A stretch of 64,000 nt of DNA from Verrucomicrobiota bacterium. Its GTDB lineage: Bacteria > Verrucomicrobiota > Verrucomicrobiia > Limisphaerales > Fontisphaeraceae. Positions 27,701 through 37,229 of this stretch are shown here, piece after piece. The position numbers and the translations under genes are program-made. Under the pieces are notes generated by a model. It made no database searches. It was not told the DNA's origin and was given only the letters and a program-made list of their open reading frames with translations. The stretch covers positions 1 through 64,000 of the forward strand of contig JBAXGN010000010.1 in assembly GCA_037139415.1 (NCBI GenBank), given 5' to 3'. The stretch's first letter is position 1. Each line of letters starts with the position of its first letter.

Positions 27701-27917
27701 AGCCGCACATGTTCTCCACATTGGTCGTGCTCTTGATGACCAGCCCCGCGCGGTACGAAATAGTGCCCTCTTGGACCACCCCTTTGAGGATGGGCGGTGT
27801 CCAATTGGAACTGAGAACCTTGTCCGTCTCCAACAAGGCTCGCGCGCGCTTCATGGCTTCCCAACCGGCAATTCCGGCCAGAAACGCCTCATTCAATTGC
27901 ACCTCACTCATACTCAT
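24732..27917 (-). CDS. SWIM-domain SNF2-family DNA translocase
   Basis: 1061 aa from ATG 27917; the frame continues upstream to a TTG at 27932. The N terminus has a SWIM zinc finger (Cys71, Cys73, Cys83, His85), then a long bacterial SNF2-associated region. The C-terminal ATPase has DDMGLGKT near 625, DEAQHIKN near 720, TGTPMEN, and the second lobe with LIFSQFTSL and DRAHRIGQTR near 1000. Such proteins move along double-stranded DNA or remodel DNA-bound proteins, RNA polymerase included (the HepA/RapA relatives). No nuclease domain is seen. It lies 53 bp before the beta-CASP gene. Confidence 0.9.
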   Translation of the reverse strand: MSMSEVQLNEAFLAGIAGWEAMKRARALLETDKVLSSNWTPPILKGVVQEGTISYRAGLVIKSTTNVENMCGCRESRQWGTMCVHSVAVGLHHVRREKLASQPPAPAAPQSQAPSQPKATVPLPLQRTRGRCLRRAEVGTQGEPLQISVILPPNLTQAITKGSIMVCLEGEGRRGRMPLNSLDKNTPFTLSPNDLTLLNHLEEMAGGDTPGMIQLKADAFAGLLAILIDHPRITLGKSQSIAVSPQTWIPPLTASLQVNGEIVLALRAVGPAPTSSAILNGQKPWVFHAAILQPIGLPTRYQGVMAGPMRLTRAQIPLFMGQDWQALAQSGSVEANFKPGDFSFAPKAPRFVLTLQGGLSQLQALLQCSYGPRILPLGTANASESLWLPDPDQPTRYSTRDLAAEQAAMGRLMRAGFSGPDTQYRWQLNGQNAVLNFFAREFYRLQKEWEVTLEERLDQSIARNIERVEPTLEITPSGEQWFDLQVDYQTSSGERFSPTEIQRLLLSGQSHRRLNNGKFAVIDTGAVEELQEVLLDCAPRQHANGFRLANTQAGFLTATVRNQTGWQLKAPESWQRRFASTSAMETAECPPLGELETRLRPYQKTGVAWLNFLHRNGCGGILADDMGLGKTLQMLAFLQSYYQPTWDTRPSLVICPTSLVFNWVAEANKFTPALRVLALHGPDRAKNFKDIAQHDILITSYALIRRDAELYRGIEFAVAVLDEAQHIKNRQTQNAQAVKSIRADTRFVLTGTPMENSVLDLWSIFDFVMPGYLGQAKDFRERYELPVSREKNTAAQARLARRIRPFLLRRLKQEVARDLPAKIEQVSFCELTGQQAEVYRQVLEAGRREITESVGAQGLAKSRMLIFTTLLRLRQICCDLRLLKLENIDPQEASGKLDLFQELLEEVVDGGHRVLIFSQFTSLLSLIRETLAKEEITYCYLDGSTINRAEVVDRFQQDATIPVFLLSLKAGGTGLNLTGADTVIHLDPWWNPAVEDQATDRAHRIGQTRVVTSYKLITRGTVEEKILSLQQRKRDLLKGTLGDEESLSQVLTWDEIQELMA

Positions 27918-28089
27918 TAAAATACGGCGCAAGCTTCCGGTTCATAATGCAGCCGGTCAAGTGGGATCGAGTAAAAATCTTCGTGGCGATCCGTATTGGC
28001 ACAGCTCCTCATTACTCATATTCCCTCCTAATCAAGTCGAAAGGAAATCGGCTGGCGACTTGCAGGTTGTGGCGTTTGCCTGCGAGACC

Positions 28090-29481
28090 CTATGCATGAA
28101 TCGCCCGGCCATCCACGGCCAGGCAGGCTTCCTTGATGGCTTCGGACAGGGTGGGATGCGCATGGCAACAGCGGGCAATGTCCTCGGCGCTGGCACCAAA
28201 ATTCATCGCCACGGCGGCCTCGGCAATCAACTCGCCTGCGTGCGGTCCAATGATATGCACGCCCAGCACGCGATCCGTGGTCTGGTCCGCGAGCACCTTG
28301 ACTTTGCCCTCGGTGGTCCCAGCGGCACGCGCCCGCCCGTTCCCCATAAAATTGAAAACGCCCTTGCGATAACTAATCCCGGCTTCTTTGAGTTGTTCCT
28401 CGGTCTTCCCAACGGAAGCAACTTCCGGGTGGATGTAGGCCACGCCGGGGATGGTGTTGTAATCCACGTGTCCGTAGCCTGTGACCAGATGCTCCACGCA
28501 GGCAATGCCTTCCTCCTCCGCTTTGTGCGCCAGCATGGGGCCGCGAATCACGTCGCCAATGGCGTACACCCCGGCGACTGGGGTGGCAAAATGATCATTC
28601 ACGGGAATGCGTCCGCGTTCATCCAATTTCAGGCCAACGGTTTCCAGCCCCAGATTGTCCGTGTTGGGAATGCGCCCCACCGCCAGCAACACGCGGTCAC
28701 ACTGAATCGGTTCCGCCCCTTCCACCGTCACCGTGCATTGTTCCCCATTGACAGTAGCGCCGGTGACGCGCGAGCCGAGCCGGAATTCAAAACCTTGCTT
28801 CTTTAAAATGCGAAGGGCGTCGGCGGCGATCTCCGCATCGGTGCCCGGGAAAATGCGGTCTAGGTATTCCAGCACGGTGACCTTCGCACCCAAGCGCCGC
28901 CAGACGGTGCCGAGTTCGAGGCCGATGTAGCCCGCACCGATGATCACCAGGTGTTTGGGTACTTCCGGGTAGGTGAGGGCCTCGGTGCTGGTGCCGATGC
29001 GGTTGCTATCCACCGTCACCCCTTTGAGCGGGGCCGACTTGCTGCCGGTGGCGATCAAAATACTCTTGGCTTTAAGCTCTTCGTTGCCCGCCGCGCCTTG
29101 CACCACCACGCGGCCTGGACCGTCCAGGCGGGCGTGGCCCACAAAACGTGTGATCTGGTTTTTCTTGAACAGCCCTTCCACACCCTTGGTGAGGATGGTC
29201 ACCACGGAATCCTTGCGTCGCAGCATCGCCGGCAAATCCAGCTCGACCGTTCCCACCTTGATGCCAAAGGTGGCGAGGCCGTTCTTGGTTTGTTCGTAAT
29301 GCTCGCTGGCTTCCAGCAGCGCTTTGCTGGGGATGCAGCCGATGCGCAGGCAGGTGCCGCCCAGCGCCGGTTCCTTTTCCACGCAGGCCACTTTTAAGCC
29401 AAGCTGCGCGGCCCGAATGGCGGCCACATAGCCGCCCGGCCCCGCGCCAATCACCACCAGATCAAATTCAATCACAGGCAT
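28090..29481 (-). CDS. lpdA: Dihydrolipoyl dehydrogenase (E3)
   Basis: 463-aa FAD flavoprotein that reoxidises the lipoyl arm of 2-oxo acid dehydrogenase complexes and passes electrons to NAD+. The FAD-binding GAGPGGYVA (12-20), the redox-active disulfide GGTCLRIGCIPSK (Cys44 and Cys49), the NAD-binding GAGYIGLELG, AIGDV, and the C-terminal HAHPTLSEA with the catalytic His are all present. ATG 29481 fits the family start; the frame extends upstream to 29517. It follows sucB by 54 bp as the last gene of sucA-sucB-lpd. Confidence 0.96.
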   Translation of the reverse strand: MPVIEFDLVVIGAGPGGYVAAIRAAQLGLKVACVEKEPALGGTCLRIGCIPSKALLEASEHYEQTKNGLATFGIKVGTVELDLPAMLRRKDSVVTILTKGVEGLFKKNQITRFVGHARLDGPGRVVVQGAAGNEELKAKSILIATGSKSAPLKGVTVDSNRIGTSTEALTYPEVPKHLVIIGAGYIGLELGTVWRRLGAKVTVLEYLDRIFPGTDAEIAADALRILKKQGFEFRLGSRVTGATVNGEQCTVTVEGAEPIQCDRVLLAVGRIPNTDNLGLETVGLKLDERGRIPVNDHFATPVAGVYAIGDVIRGPMLAHKAEEEGIACVEHLVTGYGHVDYNTIPGVAYIHPEVASVGKTEEQLKEAGISYRKGVFNFMGNGRARAAGTTEGKVKVLADQTTDRVLGVHIIGPHAGELIAEAAVAMNFGASAEDIARCCHAHPTLSEAIKEACLAVDGRAIHA

Positions 29482-29535
29482 AATCGTACCAAGTTCAGAT
29501 TCCAAATTTCCGATCACGAATCCCCGTTCGTCATT

Positions 29536-30747
29536 CTAAATCTCTAGCATCAAGCGCACGGGGTCTTCGGCGATTTCCTTGATGCGCCGCAAAAAGAGCA
29601 CCGCGTCGCGGCCATCCACAATCCGGTGATCATACGTCAGCGCGAGGTACATCATGGGGCGGATGACCACCTGCCCGTTGAGGGCCACCGGGCGCTCCTG
29701 GATGGTGTGCATCCCCAGTACTCCGCTTTGCGGCGGGTTGATGATCGGGGTGGACATCAGCGAACCGAACACCCCGCCATTCGTGATGGTAAAGGTGCCG
29801 CCTTGCAATTCGTCCGGCAGGATTTTGTTTTCCTTGATGCGCTTGGCAAAGTCGGCGATGGCCTTCTCAATTTCCGCCAGTCCCATGCGCTCGGCGTTGC
29901 GCAGCACCGGCACCACCAGGCCTTTGACTCCGCCGACCGCGATGCCGATATCGAAATAATGCCGGTACACCATTTCGGAGCCGCGGATTTCGGCGTTCAG
30001 GGCCGGATGTTCCTTCAGCGCTTCAATCGTGGCCTTCACGAAGAACGACATCATGCCCAGTTTGATCTGGTAACGTTCGAGGAATTTTTCCTGGTACCGC
30101 TCGCGCAAACCCATGATGGCGGACATATCCACCTCGTTGAACGTGGTGAGCATGGCCATGGTGGCCTGGGCGTGCAACAGTCGCTCGGCAATGCGCCGGC
30201 GCAGCAGGCTCATCGGCACGACTTCTTCGGGGCGCAGACTGGTCGGTGCAAAGGCCTCGGGAGCGGCGGGCGGCGGCGGTGGAACTGGCGCCACGGTTGG
30301 CGTGGGCGTCTCGGGTTTCGCCGTGCTGGTGCGTTGCACGTCTTCCTTGAGCACGCGTCCGCCCGGCCCGGTCGGCGTCACCGCCGAGACCGGCAGATTC
30401 TTTTCCGCCAGCAGTCGGGCGGCGGCGGGCATGACCATGGGTTCCTTGCTGGCAGCCGGTTTGGCGGCGGGAACGGATGGGGCAGGGGTGGCTGGCACGG
30501 TTGCCGGGCTGCCTTCCTCGATGAGTCCTACCACCTCGCCCACGGTGGCCTTGGTGCGCTTACCCTTGAGAATTTTCCCCAGCCGGCCGGTGACCGGCGC
30601 GGACACTTCCACCGTGGCTTTGTCCGATTCAATCACGAGCAGCACCTCGTCCCGTTGGACAAGGTCGCCCTCTTGCTTCAGCCAATCAGCGATTTCCACT
30701 TCGGTCACTGATTCGCCCACCGACGGCACTTTAATTTCGATAGCCAT
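29536..30747 (-). CDS. sucB: Dihydrolipoyl succinyltransferase (E2 of 2-oxoglutarate dehydrogenase)
   Basis: 403 aa. An N-terminal lipoyl domain with the lipoylated lysine in ESDKAT (Lys43), an Ala/Pro linker, a peripheral-subunit-binding domain at about 110-140 ([12 protein letters not shown]), a second linker, and the catalytic domain with the active-site [10 protein letters not shown] near the C terminus. [18 protein letters not shown] is typical of the succinyl-transferring branch. ATG 30747 follows an AAGAGA ribosome site; the frame opens at a TTG at 30762. It transfers succinyl to CoA in the TCA cycle and is 56 bp after sucA. Confidence 0.96.
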   Translation of the reverse strand: MAIEIKVPSVGESVTEVEIADWLKQEGDLVQRDEVLLVIESDKATVEVSAPVTGRLGKILKGKRTKATVGEVVGLIEEGSPATVPATPAPSVPAAKPAASKEPMVMPAAARLLAEKNLPVSAVTPTGPGGRVLKEDVQRTSTAKPETPTPTVAPVPPPPPAAPEAFAPTSLRPEEVVPMSLLRRRIAERLLHAQATMAMLTTFNEVDMSAIMGLRERYQEKFLERYQIKLGMMSFFVKATIEALKEHPALNAEIRGSEMVYRHYFDIGIAVGGVKGLVVPVLRNAERMGLAEIEKAIADFAKRIKENKILPDELQGGTFTITNGGVFGSLMSTPIINPPQSGVLGMHTIQERPVALNGQVVIRPMMYLALTYDHRIVDGRDAVLFLRRIKEIAEDPVRLMLEI

Positions 30748-30803
30748 AATCTCTTTCGTCAATTGTTTTCCAAATCACTAAAAACACCAAGTTTAAAAAC
30801 GTA

Positions 30804-33662
30804 TTACACCAGTTGCTTGACACTCGTCACCGTTTCCGTGCGCGGACGCGGCTGGCTGTCGCCGATGCTGAAGGCCCGGTTCAGCAGGTCCGCCTGTTCA
30901 ATGTGATGCGCCGCTGGCGACCCGGTCGCCGGGCTGGAGCAGGCCGGGCGGCAGATGCCCGTGAAGGGCAGGCGGCCCAGAAACTGCATGCTGACCGTGA
31001 CGCGCAGATAGCGCCAGGCTCCCATGTTTTCGGCCTCCTCTTGGACCCAGATCACGTTGGTCCCGTCGCGGCATTCGGAAAGCATGGCTTCCAGTTCCGC
31101 TTTGGGGAAGGGGTACAACTGTTCGAGGCGGATGATCGCCACATCGGTCCGGCCCAGTTGTTCCCGCTGGTTCTCCAATTCATAGTACAGTTTGCCGCTG
31201 CACAGCAGCACGCGGCTGGCCTGGGTCAGGGGCACTCCCTTACTATCGCCAATGATCCGCTGGAACCGGCCGGTCGTAAGCTCCGTCAGCGGTGAAACCG
31301 CCTTGGGATTGCGCAGCATGCTTTTCGGAGTCATCACGATGAGCGGCTTGCGCCATTTGCGCACCACCTGTCGCCGTAATAGATGAAAGATTTGCGCGGG
31401 CGTGGTGGGAGCCACCACCTGGATGTTATCCTCCGCCCCCAGCGCCAGAAAACGTTCCAGGCGTGCGCTGGAATGTTCGGGGCCCATCCCCTCCAGCCCG
31501 TGCGGCAGCAGCAACACCAGGCCGCTCAGCCGCCCCCATTTGTCCTCGCCGCTGACAATGAACTGATCAATGATGACCTGTGCCGCGTTGGCAAAGTCTC
31601 CAAATTGCGCCTCCCAGAGCACCAGTCCGTCCGGGCAGCCCAAGCTGTAGCCGTATTCAAAGCCCAACACGCCGGCTTCGGAAAGCGCGCTGTTGAAAAT
31701 TTCCAGCGGCCCCTGTTTTTCGGACAGGTGCTTCAGCGGCGTATGGGTTTTGCTGGTCTGCACATCGTGCAGCACCGCGTGGCGATGGCTGAAAGTGCCG
31801 CGCTGGCTGTCCTGTCCGCAGAGCCGGATGCGATGCCCCTCGGCACTCAAGGTGGCCAGGGCCAGGGCTTCCCCCGCCGCCCAATCGAGTGGCCGCGTGC
31901 CTTTGGCCATCTCGCGACGCTGCTCCAATAGCCGGGCCAATTTCGGATGAACGGTGAAATGCTCTGGATACTCGGTCAATTTTTGGAGCAGGCTGGCGAG
32001 TTTGCGTTGCGATACGCCGGTGTCTGGATCGTTATCCTTCGGTTCGGGTCCGCCGGTGAAGCCTTTCCAGATGCCTTCCAGGCTGCTAGAGAGCGCCGTG
32101 CGCGCGCGCGTACGCGCCTCGGACAAGTGCTGTTCCAGGTAGTCGTACCGCTTTTTTGAAATCTCATCCGCTTCCTCGCGGGTGACCTCGCCCAGCTTCA
32201 GCAAGTGCTCCAAGTAGGCATCACGGACGGATTTGCGCTTTTCGATGAGCGAATAGAGCAGCGGCTGGGTAAAGGATGGTTCATCGCTCTCGTTATGCCC
32301 CAAACGGCGGTAGCAATACATGTCAATCACCACATCCATCTTGAATTTATGACGGAAATCCAGCGCCAGTTCGATGCACCGCGCCACCGCTTCCGGATCT
32401 TCCCCATTCACATGAAAGATGGGGGCTGGCAGCATTTTGGCCACACTCGTGGCGTACATCGTCGAGCGGCTGTCCGTTGGCTGGGTGGTGAACCCAATCT
32501 GGTTGTTGACGATGATATGCACCGTGCCGCCAACGCGGAAACCGGGCAACCGACACAGGTTCAGGGTTTCCTGCGTGATGCCTTCGCCGATGAATGCGGC
32601 GTCGCCATGAATCAGCAGCGGCATGACATGCGAACGATCCAAATCGCCATTAAAGTCCTGTTTGGCGCGCACTCGCCCCAACGCCACTGGGTTGACGAAT
32701 TCAAGATGGCTGGGATTGAAACACAGCGTGAGGTGTACCTTCTTCCCGGCGGAGGTCACATAGTCGCTGCTATATCCCATGTGATATTTCACGTCGCCTC
32801 CTCCCTGGTATAGTCCCGGATCTTTATCTTCAAATTCCCGGAAAATTTCGCGCGGGCTTTTGCCGATGATGTTGGCCAGCACGTTGAGCCGTCCGCGATG
32901 CGCCATGCCGACGACGATTTCCGTCACGTCTTGCGCCCCGGCTTTTTCAATCGCCAAGTCCAGCATGGGAATCAGGGTCTCCCCGCCTTCGAGTGAGAAG
33001 CTTTTTGCGCCGACAAACTTTTTGCGGATGAACTGTTCCAGCACGACGGCATCCGTCAGGCGCGTTAAAATGCGCAACTGCTTGGTCCGGCTCAGAATGA
33101 TTTCATGTTCCAGGTGTTCAATCCGTTGCTGAATCCAGTGGCGCATGTGCAGGTCATCAATATGCAGGAACTGAAAGCCGATCGCCCCGCAGTAAATCTT
33201 GCGGAGTTCCTGGACGATTTCCCGCAGTGGCACCCGTTTCAGTTTGTGCAGGTTCTCGAAGAAGAACGGACGGTTCATATCCTCGTACGAGAATCCGTAA
33301 TACTGCGGATCCAACTCCGGCACATGCGGCACCCATTCACTCAAGGGGTCCAACCGCGCCTGCATGTGTCCGCGCACCCGGAAGGCCCGCACCAACCGGT
33401 CCACCCGGTGTTGCAGGAGCAGCATCTTTTCAAAATATTCGCTGGATACTCCGGCGGTGCCGCCGATGGGGTTGAACACACTCCGGCGGTTGATGGCGGG
33501 GCTGGCCCGGAAATCCGGCTGCGGCGCGGCGTCTCCGGTGGTTTCCGCGAAATACGTGCGCCATGCCTCCGGCACCAATGCCGGATCACGCACATACTCC
33601 GCGTACAACTGTTCGGCAAACGCCAGATTTAACACATCCAAGGATTGACCTTCATCACTCAT
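30804..33662 (-). CDS. sucA: 2-oxoglutarate dehydrogenase E1 component
   Basis: 952-aa thiamine-diphosphate enzyme that decarboxylates 2-oxoglutarate and loads succinyl onto lipoyl-SucB. The N-terminal E1 helix (LNLAFAEQLYAEY) that docks to the core is present, then VVGMAHRGRLNVL, the thiamine-diphosphate motif starting GDAAF and ending in NNQIGFTT, and the C-terminal transketolase-like half with HGLEGMGPEHSS. Length is normal. ATG 33662 has an AGGGGT ribosome site 6 nt upstream on the minus strand. It is the first gene of sucA-sucB-lpd, a complete TCA-cycle complex. Confidence 0.97.
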   Translation of the reverse strand: MSDEGQSLDVLNLAFAEQLYAEYVRDPALVPEAWRTYFAETTGDAAPQPDFRASPAINRRSVFNPIGGTAGVSSEYFEKMLLLQHRVDRLVRAFRVRGHMQARLDPLSEWVPHVPELDPQYYGFSYEDMNRPFFFENLHKLKRVPLREIVQELRKIYCGAIGFQFLHIDDLHMRHWIQQRIEHLEHEIILSRTKQLRILTRLTDAVVLEQFIRKKFVGAKSFSLEGGETLIPMLDLAIEKAGAQDVTEIVVGMAHRGRLNVLANIIGKSPREIFREFEDKDPGLYQGGGDVKYHMGYSSDYVTSAGKKVHLTLCFNPSHLEFVNPVALGRVRAKQDFNGDLDRSHVMPLLIHGDAAFIGEGITQETLNLCRLPGFRVGGTVHIIVNNQIGFTTQPTDSRSTMYATSVAKMLPAPIFHVNGEDPEAVARCIELALDFRHKFKMDVVIDMYCYRRLGHNESDEPSFTQPLLYSLIEKRKSVRDAYLEHLLKLGEVTREEADEISKKRYDYLEQHLSEARTRARTALSSSLEGIWKGFTGGPEPKDNDPDTGVSQRKLASLLQKLTEYPEHFTVHPKLARLLEQRREMAKGTRPLDWAAGEALALATLSAEGHRIRLCGQDSQRGTFSHRHAVLHDVQTSKTHTPLKHLSEKQGPLEIFNSALSEAGVLGFEYGYSLGCPDGLVLWEAQFGDFANAAQVIIDQFIVSGEDKWGRLSGLVLLLPHGLEGMGPEHSSARLERFLALGAEDNIQVVAPTTPAQIFHLLRRQVVRKWRKPLIVMTPKSMLRNPKAVSPLTELTTGRFQRIIGDSKGVPLTQASRVLLCSGKLYYELENQREQLGRTDVAIIRLEQLYPFPKAELEAMLSECRDGTNVIWVQEEAENMGAWRYLRVTVSMQFLGRLPFTGICRPACSSPATGSPAAHHIEQADLLNRAFSIGDSQPRPRTETVTSVKQLV

Positions 33663-33854
33663 AAGCACCCCTATACTCTGGCATTAAATTCACAGAATGC
33701 CACTATTTATAACTGGCTGTAAAATAACCAGTTGCAGGCTGGCACACGGTGGCTCGCGACGATCCGCAAGCCATCAAGTCTTGCCCAACCGGTCTGCTGA
33801 TTCCCAACTCTCTGTGCCGGCCTCCGGTTCGGTATTCGGTATTCAGTATTCCCT

Positions 33855-34781
33855 TCACCCGCACCACGGACGCGTCCGCCCCCGCGCTTTCTGGTACGCC
33901 TGCGTCAGGATTCGCGCATCGTCCCCGACCTGAATGTCCAGCATCCCCACGCACAGAAAATCCGCACCGCTCTCAAACGCATATACAAAGCCTTGATCGG
34001 GGCGGATGGCCCCCGCCCCCAACACTTTGCAGGCGATCCATGGGCGATTCACTTCCGCCATGAAATTCGCGGTTTCGGATGGTTTCTCATCCCAGATATT
34101 GTCCCGGCGCGGTTCCACCGTGGCGGACCAATAGCGTTTGCTGTTAAAGGTCTTGAGGTACACATCCGGTTTCCATCCCGCTTCTTCGCTGGCCATCACG
34201 GTTTGAATCTGGTGCGCGCCCAGCCCGGCCACCATTCCCTTTTGCCGGATCAGTTCCAACGCCTTCTCCAGGACCGCGCCCTTTTTGGCTTTAAGCAACG
34301 CCTCAGCGGCTTCGCCATCCACCACGATTCCTGCCGCTCCGGCATCGGCCGCCTTCTGGATTTCCGTGTTCAGATTGGCTTCCGTCAGCACCGCTTGGGC
34401 AATCCATTGGCATTTGCCGCCTTGCTTTGAACGGTAGTTCTTCAGCCAGCCCAGGATCGGTTCCTCGGGCCGCAGCAGGAGCGTATTGATGCCGTTCGCC
34501 TCGCACAATTCCCAGGTCTCATACACCTTGGCTTCGGTGAAATACTTTTTCAGAAAATCCGTGACGTACAGCAAATCCCGGCCATGGCCGATGCCGCTCA
34601 TCAGGTTGCCGCCGAAAATCAGGCGGCTGACGGAAAGTTTCCCCAGCTTGCCTTGCGGCAAATCCTTGACGGCGGCGGGTGGCGCGGACGGCTCGGCGCC
34701 GGTGGCGGTTCCAATGGCGGCCAGCGTGGAGACGCCCAAGGTGTTCCGCATGAAGTCGCGGCGATTCAGTGAGTTACTCAT
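33855..34781 (-). CDS. Tat-exported aldo/keto reductase-like protein
   Basis: 308 aa with a twin-arginine signal (NRRDFMRNTLG, about 6-16) and cleavage near ATGAEP. The mature part opens with KLSVSRLIFGGNLMSG, as in aldo/keto reductase-type barrels (KLGKTGLKVSRLGFGG), and continues as a TIM-barrel-like pattern. The catalytic Tyr/Lys/His of true aldo/keto reductases could not be placed, so it may be a non-reducing relative. Such proteins are common in Planctomycetes and Verrucomicrobia. It is 43 bp downstream of the fucosidase gene on the same strand. Confidence 0.65.
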   Translation of the reverse strand: MSNSLNRRDFMRNTLGVSTLAAIGTATGAEPSAPPAAVKDLPQGKLGKLSVSRLIFGGNLMSGIGHGRDLLYVTDFLKKYFTEAKVYETWELCEANGINTLLLRPEEPILGWLKNYRSKQGGKCQWIAQAVLTEANLNTEIQKAADAGAAGIVVDGEAAEALLKAKKGAVLEKALELIRQKGMVAGLGAHQIQTVMASEEAGWKPDVYLKTFNSKRYWSATVEPRRDNIWDEKPSETANFMAEVNRPWIACKVLGAGAIRPDQGFVYAFESGADFLCVGMLDIQVGDDARILTQAYQKARGRTRPWCG

Positions 34782-34823
34782 AATGTTTGGATGTAGATTC
34801 GTTTCCGGCGATGCAGGTTGGGA

Positions 34824-36326
34824 CTACTTGTTTTCCTTGACCACTTCCGCCCCGGTGATCTTGAAGGTGAAGGCGTGATGGCACGGCGCCTCTTCCGGCC
34901 CAAGGGCCGGAGTTTCAAGCGTCAGCGTTGTTCCCTGCACCTGGTATTTGAGTTTTTGATCCACCCCAAGCAGCGTGATCTCGCTGTTGGCGGGCACGGT
35001 GATGTCGCGCACGAACAGTTCCTTGCCGGGCCAACCGGTGGTGATCGCGTAGAGTGCCCCCGGCTTCTTGGTGAAGAAGATTTGTTTGACCGCCAGATCG
35101 TTCTTGGGCTTTTGTCCCGCCTGGGCCATCAGGTCATACTTGATCATGTATTCGCCGTATTGTTGCCCCGGACGCTTGCCGTCGCTCCACTGGCAGGCTC
35201 GGCCGGAATAGCGGCTGCCATAGATGGCCTCGCCATTGACCTTGAGCCAGTCGCCCAACTCGATCAGCCGCTGCTGCATGATCACCGGGATGCGCCCATC
35301 CGCCGTCGGGCCGATATCCAGCAGGAAATTGCCGCCCCGGCTCACCAGATCGCACAGGATGAAAATGAATTCGCGGGCCGTCTTGTAATCGCCCAAGGCC
35401 TCGGCGCGGTTGTAACCATACGAGTAGGCCATGCCACGGCTTTCCTCCCAGGGATGCGAATCATCCTTCAGCCCGGCGGCGTACTCGGTGGTGTAATACC
35501 CCCCGTGCTTGTGCCGGGAATCTTTGCCCCAGCGATCATTGATGACCACCTCGTTTTTGCATGCCGCCTCATTGAACAGCCAGGCCAGCAATTCCTCGCT
35601 GCGCCAGTCCTTGGAGTGCAGGTCCCACTCGCCATCCGAGAAAATGATCGCCGGCTGGTAACGCGTCACCACGTCCTTGAATTGCGGGAACAGGTGCTCC
35701 TCGACAAACCGTTTCTTATCACTTTGCCACAGCGGGTTGTACCACTCATACAGCGAGTAATAAAAACCAAACTTGATGTCCCGTTTCCGCACCGCCCCGG
35801 CCAGCTCGCCCATCAAATCCCGTTTGGGACCGATCTCCATGCTGTTCCACGGACGCCCATACGCCTTGCTGGCCTGCTCGTTGGGCCACAGGCAGAAGCC
35901 CTCGTGATGTTTGGAAGTCGGCACGATGTACTTGGCCCCGGAGCGCGCAAAAATGTCGGCCCACTGGTCGGCGTTGAATAACTCCGCCCGGAACTGCGGC
36001 GCGAAATCCTTGTAATCAAAATTCTCCCCGTAATTCTTGACGTGAAACTCCCGCCATTCGTTGGTGGGTTTCTTGGGGTTCTTCGTCAGCATGTTATGCC
36101 AGTACCATTCGGCGTACTGTTTGGGCGCGCCCCAGCCGGGCACCGAATAGACTCCCCAATGAATAAAAATGCCGAATTTGGCATCCAGGAACCACGTTGG
36201 AGTGGGCCGTTTATCCAGCGATTCCCACTTCGGTTCATACTGGGCTTGGGCGGGCGCGGCCAACAGCGTCAACAGCACGGCACACCCCAGCCACCATCCA
36301 TGACGTAAAGTACGTGAGCTATTCAT
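34824..36326 (-). CDS. Secreted alpha-L-fucosidase, GH29
   Basis: 500 aa from ATG 36326, which gives a clean signal peptide ending AQAQ (about 26-29); the longer frame to 36422 does not. The GH29 features are KFGIFIHWGVYSVP (50-63), SKHHEGF (138-144) and the nucleophile-bearing AIIFSDGEWD (Asp231). A small C-terminal beta domain follows (about 400-500). GH29 enzymes remove alpha-linked fucose with retention. It is likely periplasmic or secreted and co-transcribed with the Tat-signal protein downstream. Confidence 0.92.
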   Translation of the reverse strand: MNSSRTLRHGWWLGCAVLLTLLAAPAQAQYEPKWESLDKRPTPTWFLDAKFGIFIHWGVYSVPGWGAPKQYAEWYWHNMLTKNPKKPTNEWREFHVKNYGENFDYKDFAPQFRAELFNADQWADIFARSGAKYIVPTSKHHEGFCLWPNEQASKAYGRPWNSMEIGPKRDLMGELAGAVRKRDIKFGFYYSLYEWYNPLWQSDKKRFVEEHLFPQFKDVVTRYQPAIIFSDGEWDLHSKDWRSEELLAWLFNEAACKNEVVINDRWGKDSRHKHGGYYTTEYAAGLKDDSHPWEESRGMAYSYGYNRAEALGDYKTAREFIFILCDLVSRGGNFLLDIGPTADGRIPVIMQQRLIELGDWLKVNGEAIYGSRYSGRACQWSDGKRPGQQYGEYMIKYDLMAQAGQKPKNDLAVKQIFFTKKPGALYAITTGWPGKELFVRDITVPANSEITLLGVDQKLKYQVQGTTLTLETPALGPEEAPCHHAFTFKITGAEVVKENK

Positions 36327-37229
36327 GGCCGCACTATGCCCAAAGCCAGGGCGGATGGCAAGACCGGGAATCATGAAATCGTTGCTGCAAATTACATCAG
36401 GGGCATGGCATTGGCATGTCATATTGTCATTAAACGTTCAATTGCCGCCCAACCCAGCAAAGGATTGAAACCCTAGCCAAGTCGCTTGCAACCGAAAATA
36501 CCACAAACAAGACCCTGTCCGGCTTGGACAAGACCCTTTCGATCACCGACAAAACCCTTTCGGCGCGGGCCTTGATGCGGAGGGACTTAGCTTCCTTTCA
36601 AGGTACGGAAGGTTGTGGGGGTGCATCGGTGGTTGGCCCCGGTTTCCCCAGTGATCGGTTGCTCAGCAGGGGAAAGGGGCTGACCGCCGGTAAACGTCGT
36701 TGCGCCGAAGCACCCTGGAGGGATGCCACAAATGCGCCCCGGAAACGTGCTTGCCAGCCACGGCGGAAGAGCGTTAAATCACCACCATGTTCAACACATT
36801 CCAGAAACCGCAAAAATCGCAAGGTGGGCGGGCCCGATGGAATTTTGCCGTGTAAAATTCTGGCATTTCTTTAGGATGCGTCAAGTTTCTGGTGCGCACC
36901 GGTGGTCGGCCCCTGTGCCCCTTGCCGACTGACCGCGACACAGCAGACTGGAAGTCTGCGCTACAGGGGAGCCTGCCCACCGTGAATGCCACACTCTTGG
37001 CCATGCGACGCTGGCGACTCTATATTTAGCAAAATGCGAGTATTGCAAGCTGTTATGGTAAGGTTTAATTGGCACTTGACGGCCATTAGCGGGGAATTAA
37101 GATCACCGCTATGAACCTTGCTCGAAAGCAATGCGCTATAGTCCAATTCCATCGAGTCACGAAGGATGGGCTATTGAAAAATATTTTCAATCAATTCATT
37201 TCCCCACAGCAACACTATAATTAGGATTT
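36327..37229. other. Gene-free region with 21-bp repeats, a hairpin repeat and a diverged direct repeat
   Basis: 36507-36569 carries three 21-bp units starting ACAAGACCC/ACAAAACCC (36507, 36528, 36549). GTGCATCGGTGGTTGGCCCC near 36619 recurs as GTGCGCACCGGTGGTCGGCC near 36892. A GGA-loop hairpin, CAGACT-GGA-AGTCTG then CGCTAC, is at 36944-36964, related in design to 10766-10788. From about 37020 base composition shifts toward A/T. The short open frames (36524-36874 plus, 36598-36822 minus) have no family-like content. Confidence 0.55.
36507..36569. repeat. Three-unit 21-bp tandem repeat
   Basis: Units begin at 36507, 36528 and 36549 with AC-AAGACCCTGTCC, AC-AAGACCCTTTCG and AC-AAAACCCTTTCG. 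Read on the plus strand they give DKTLS-xx heptads. Period equals that of the large array at 21446-21970, but the unit sequence is unrelated. Confidence 0.75.
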
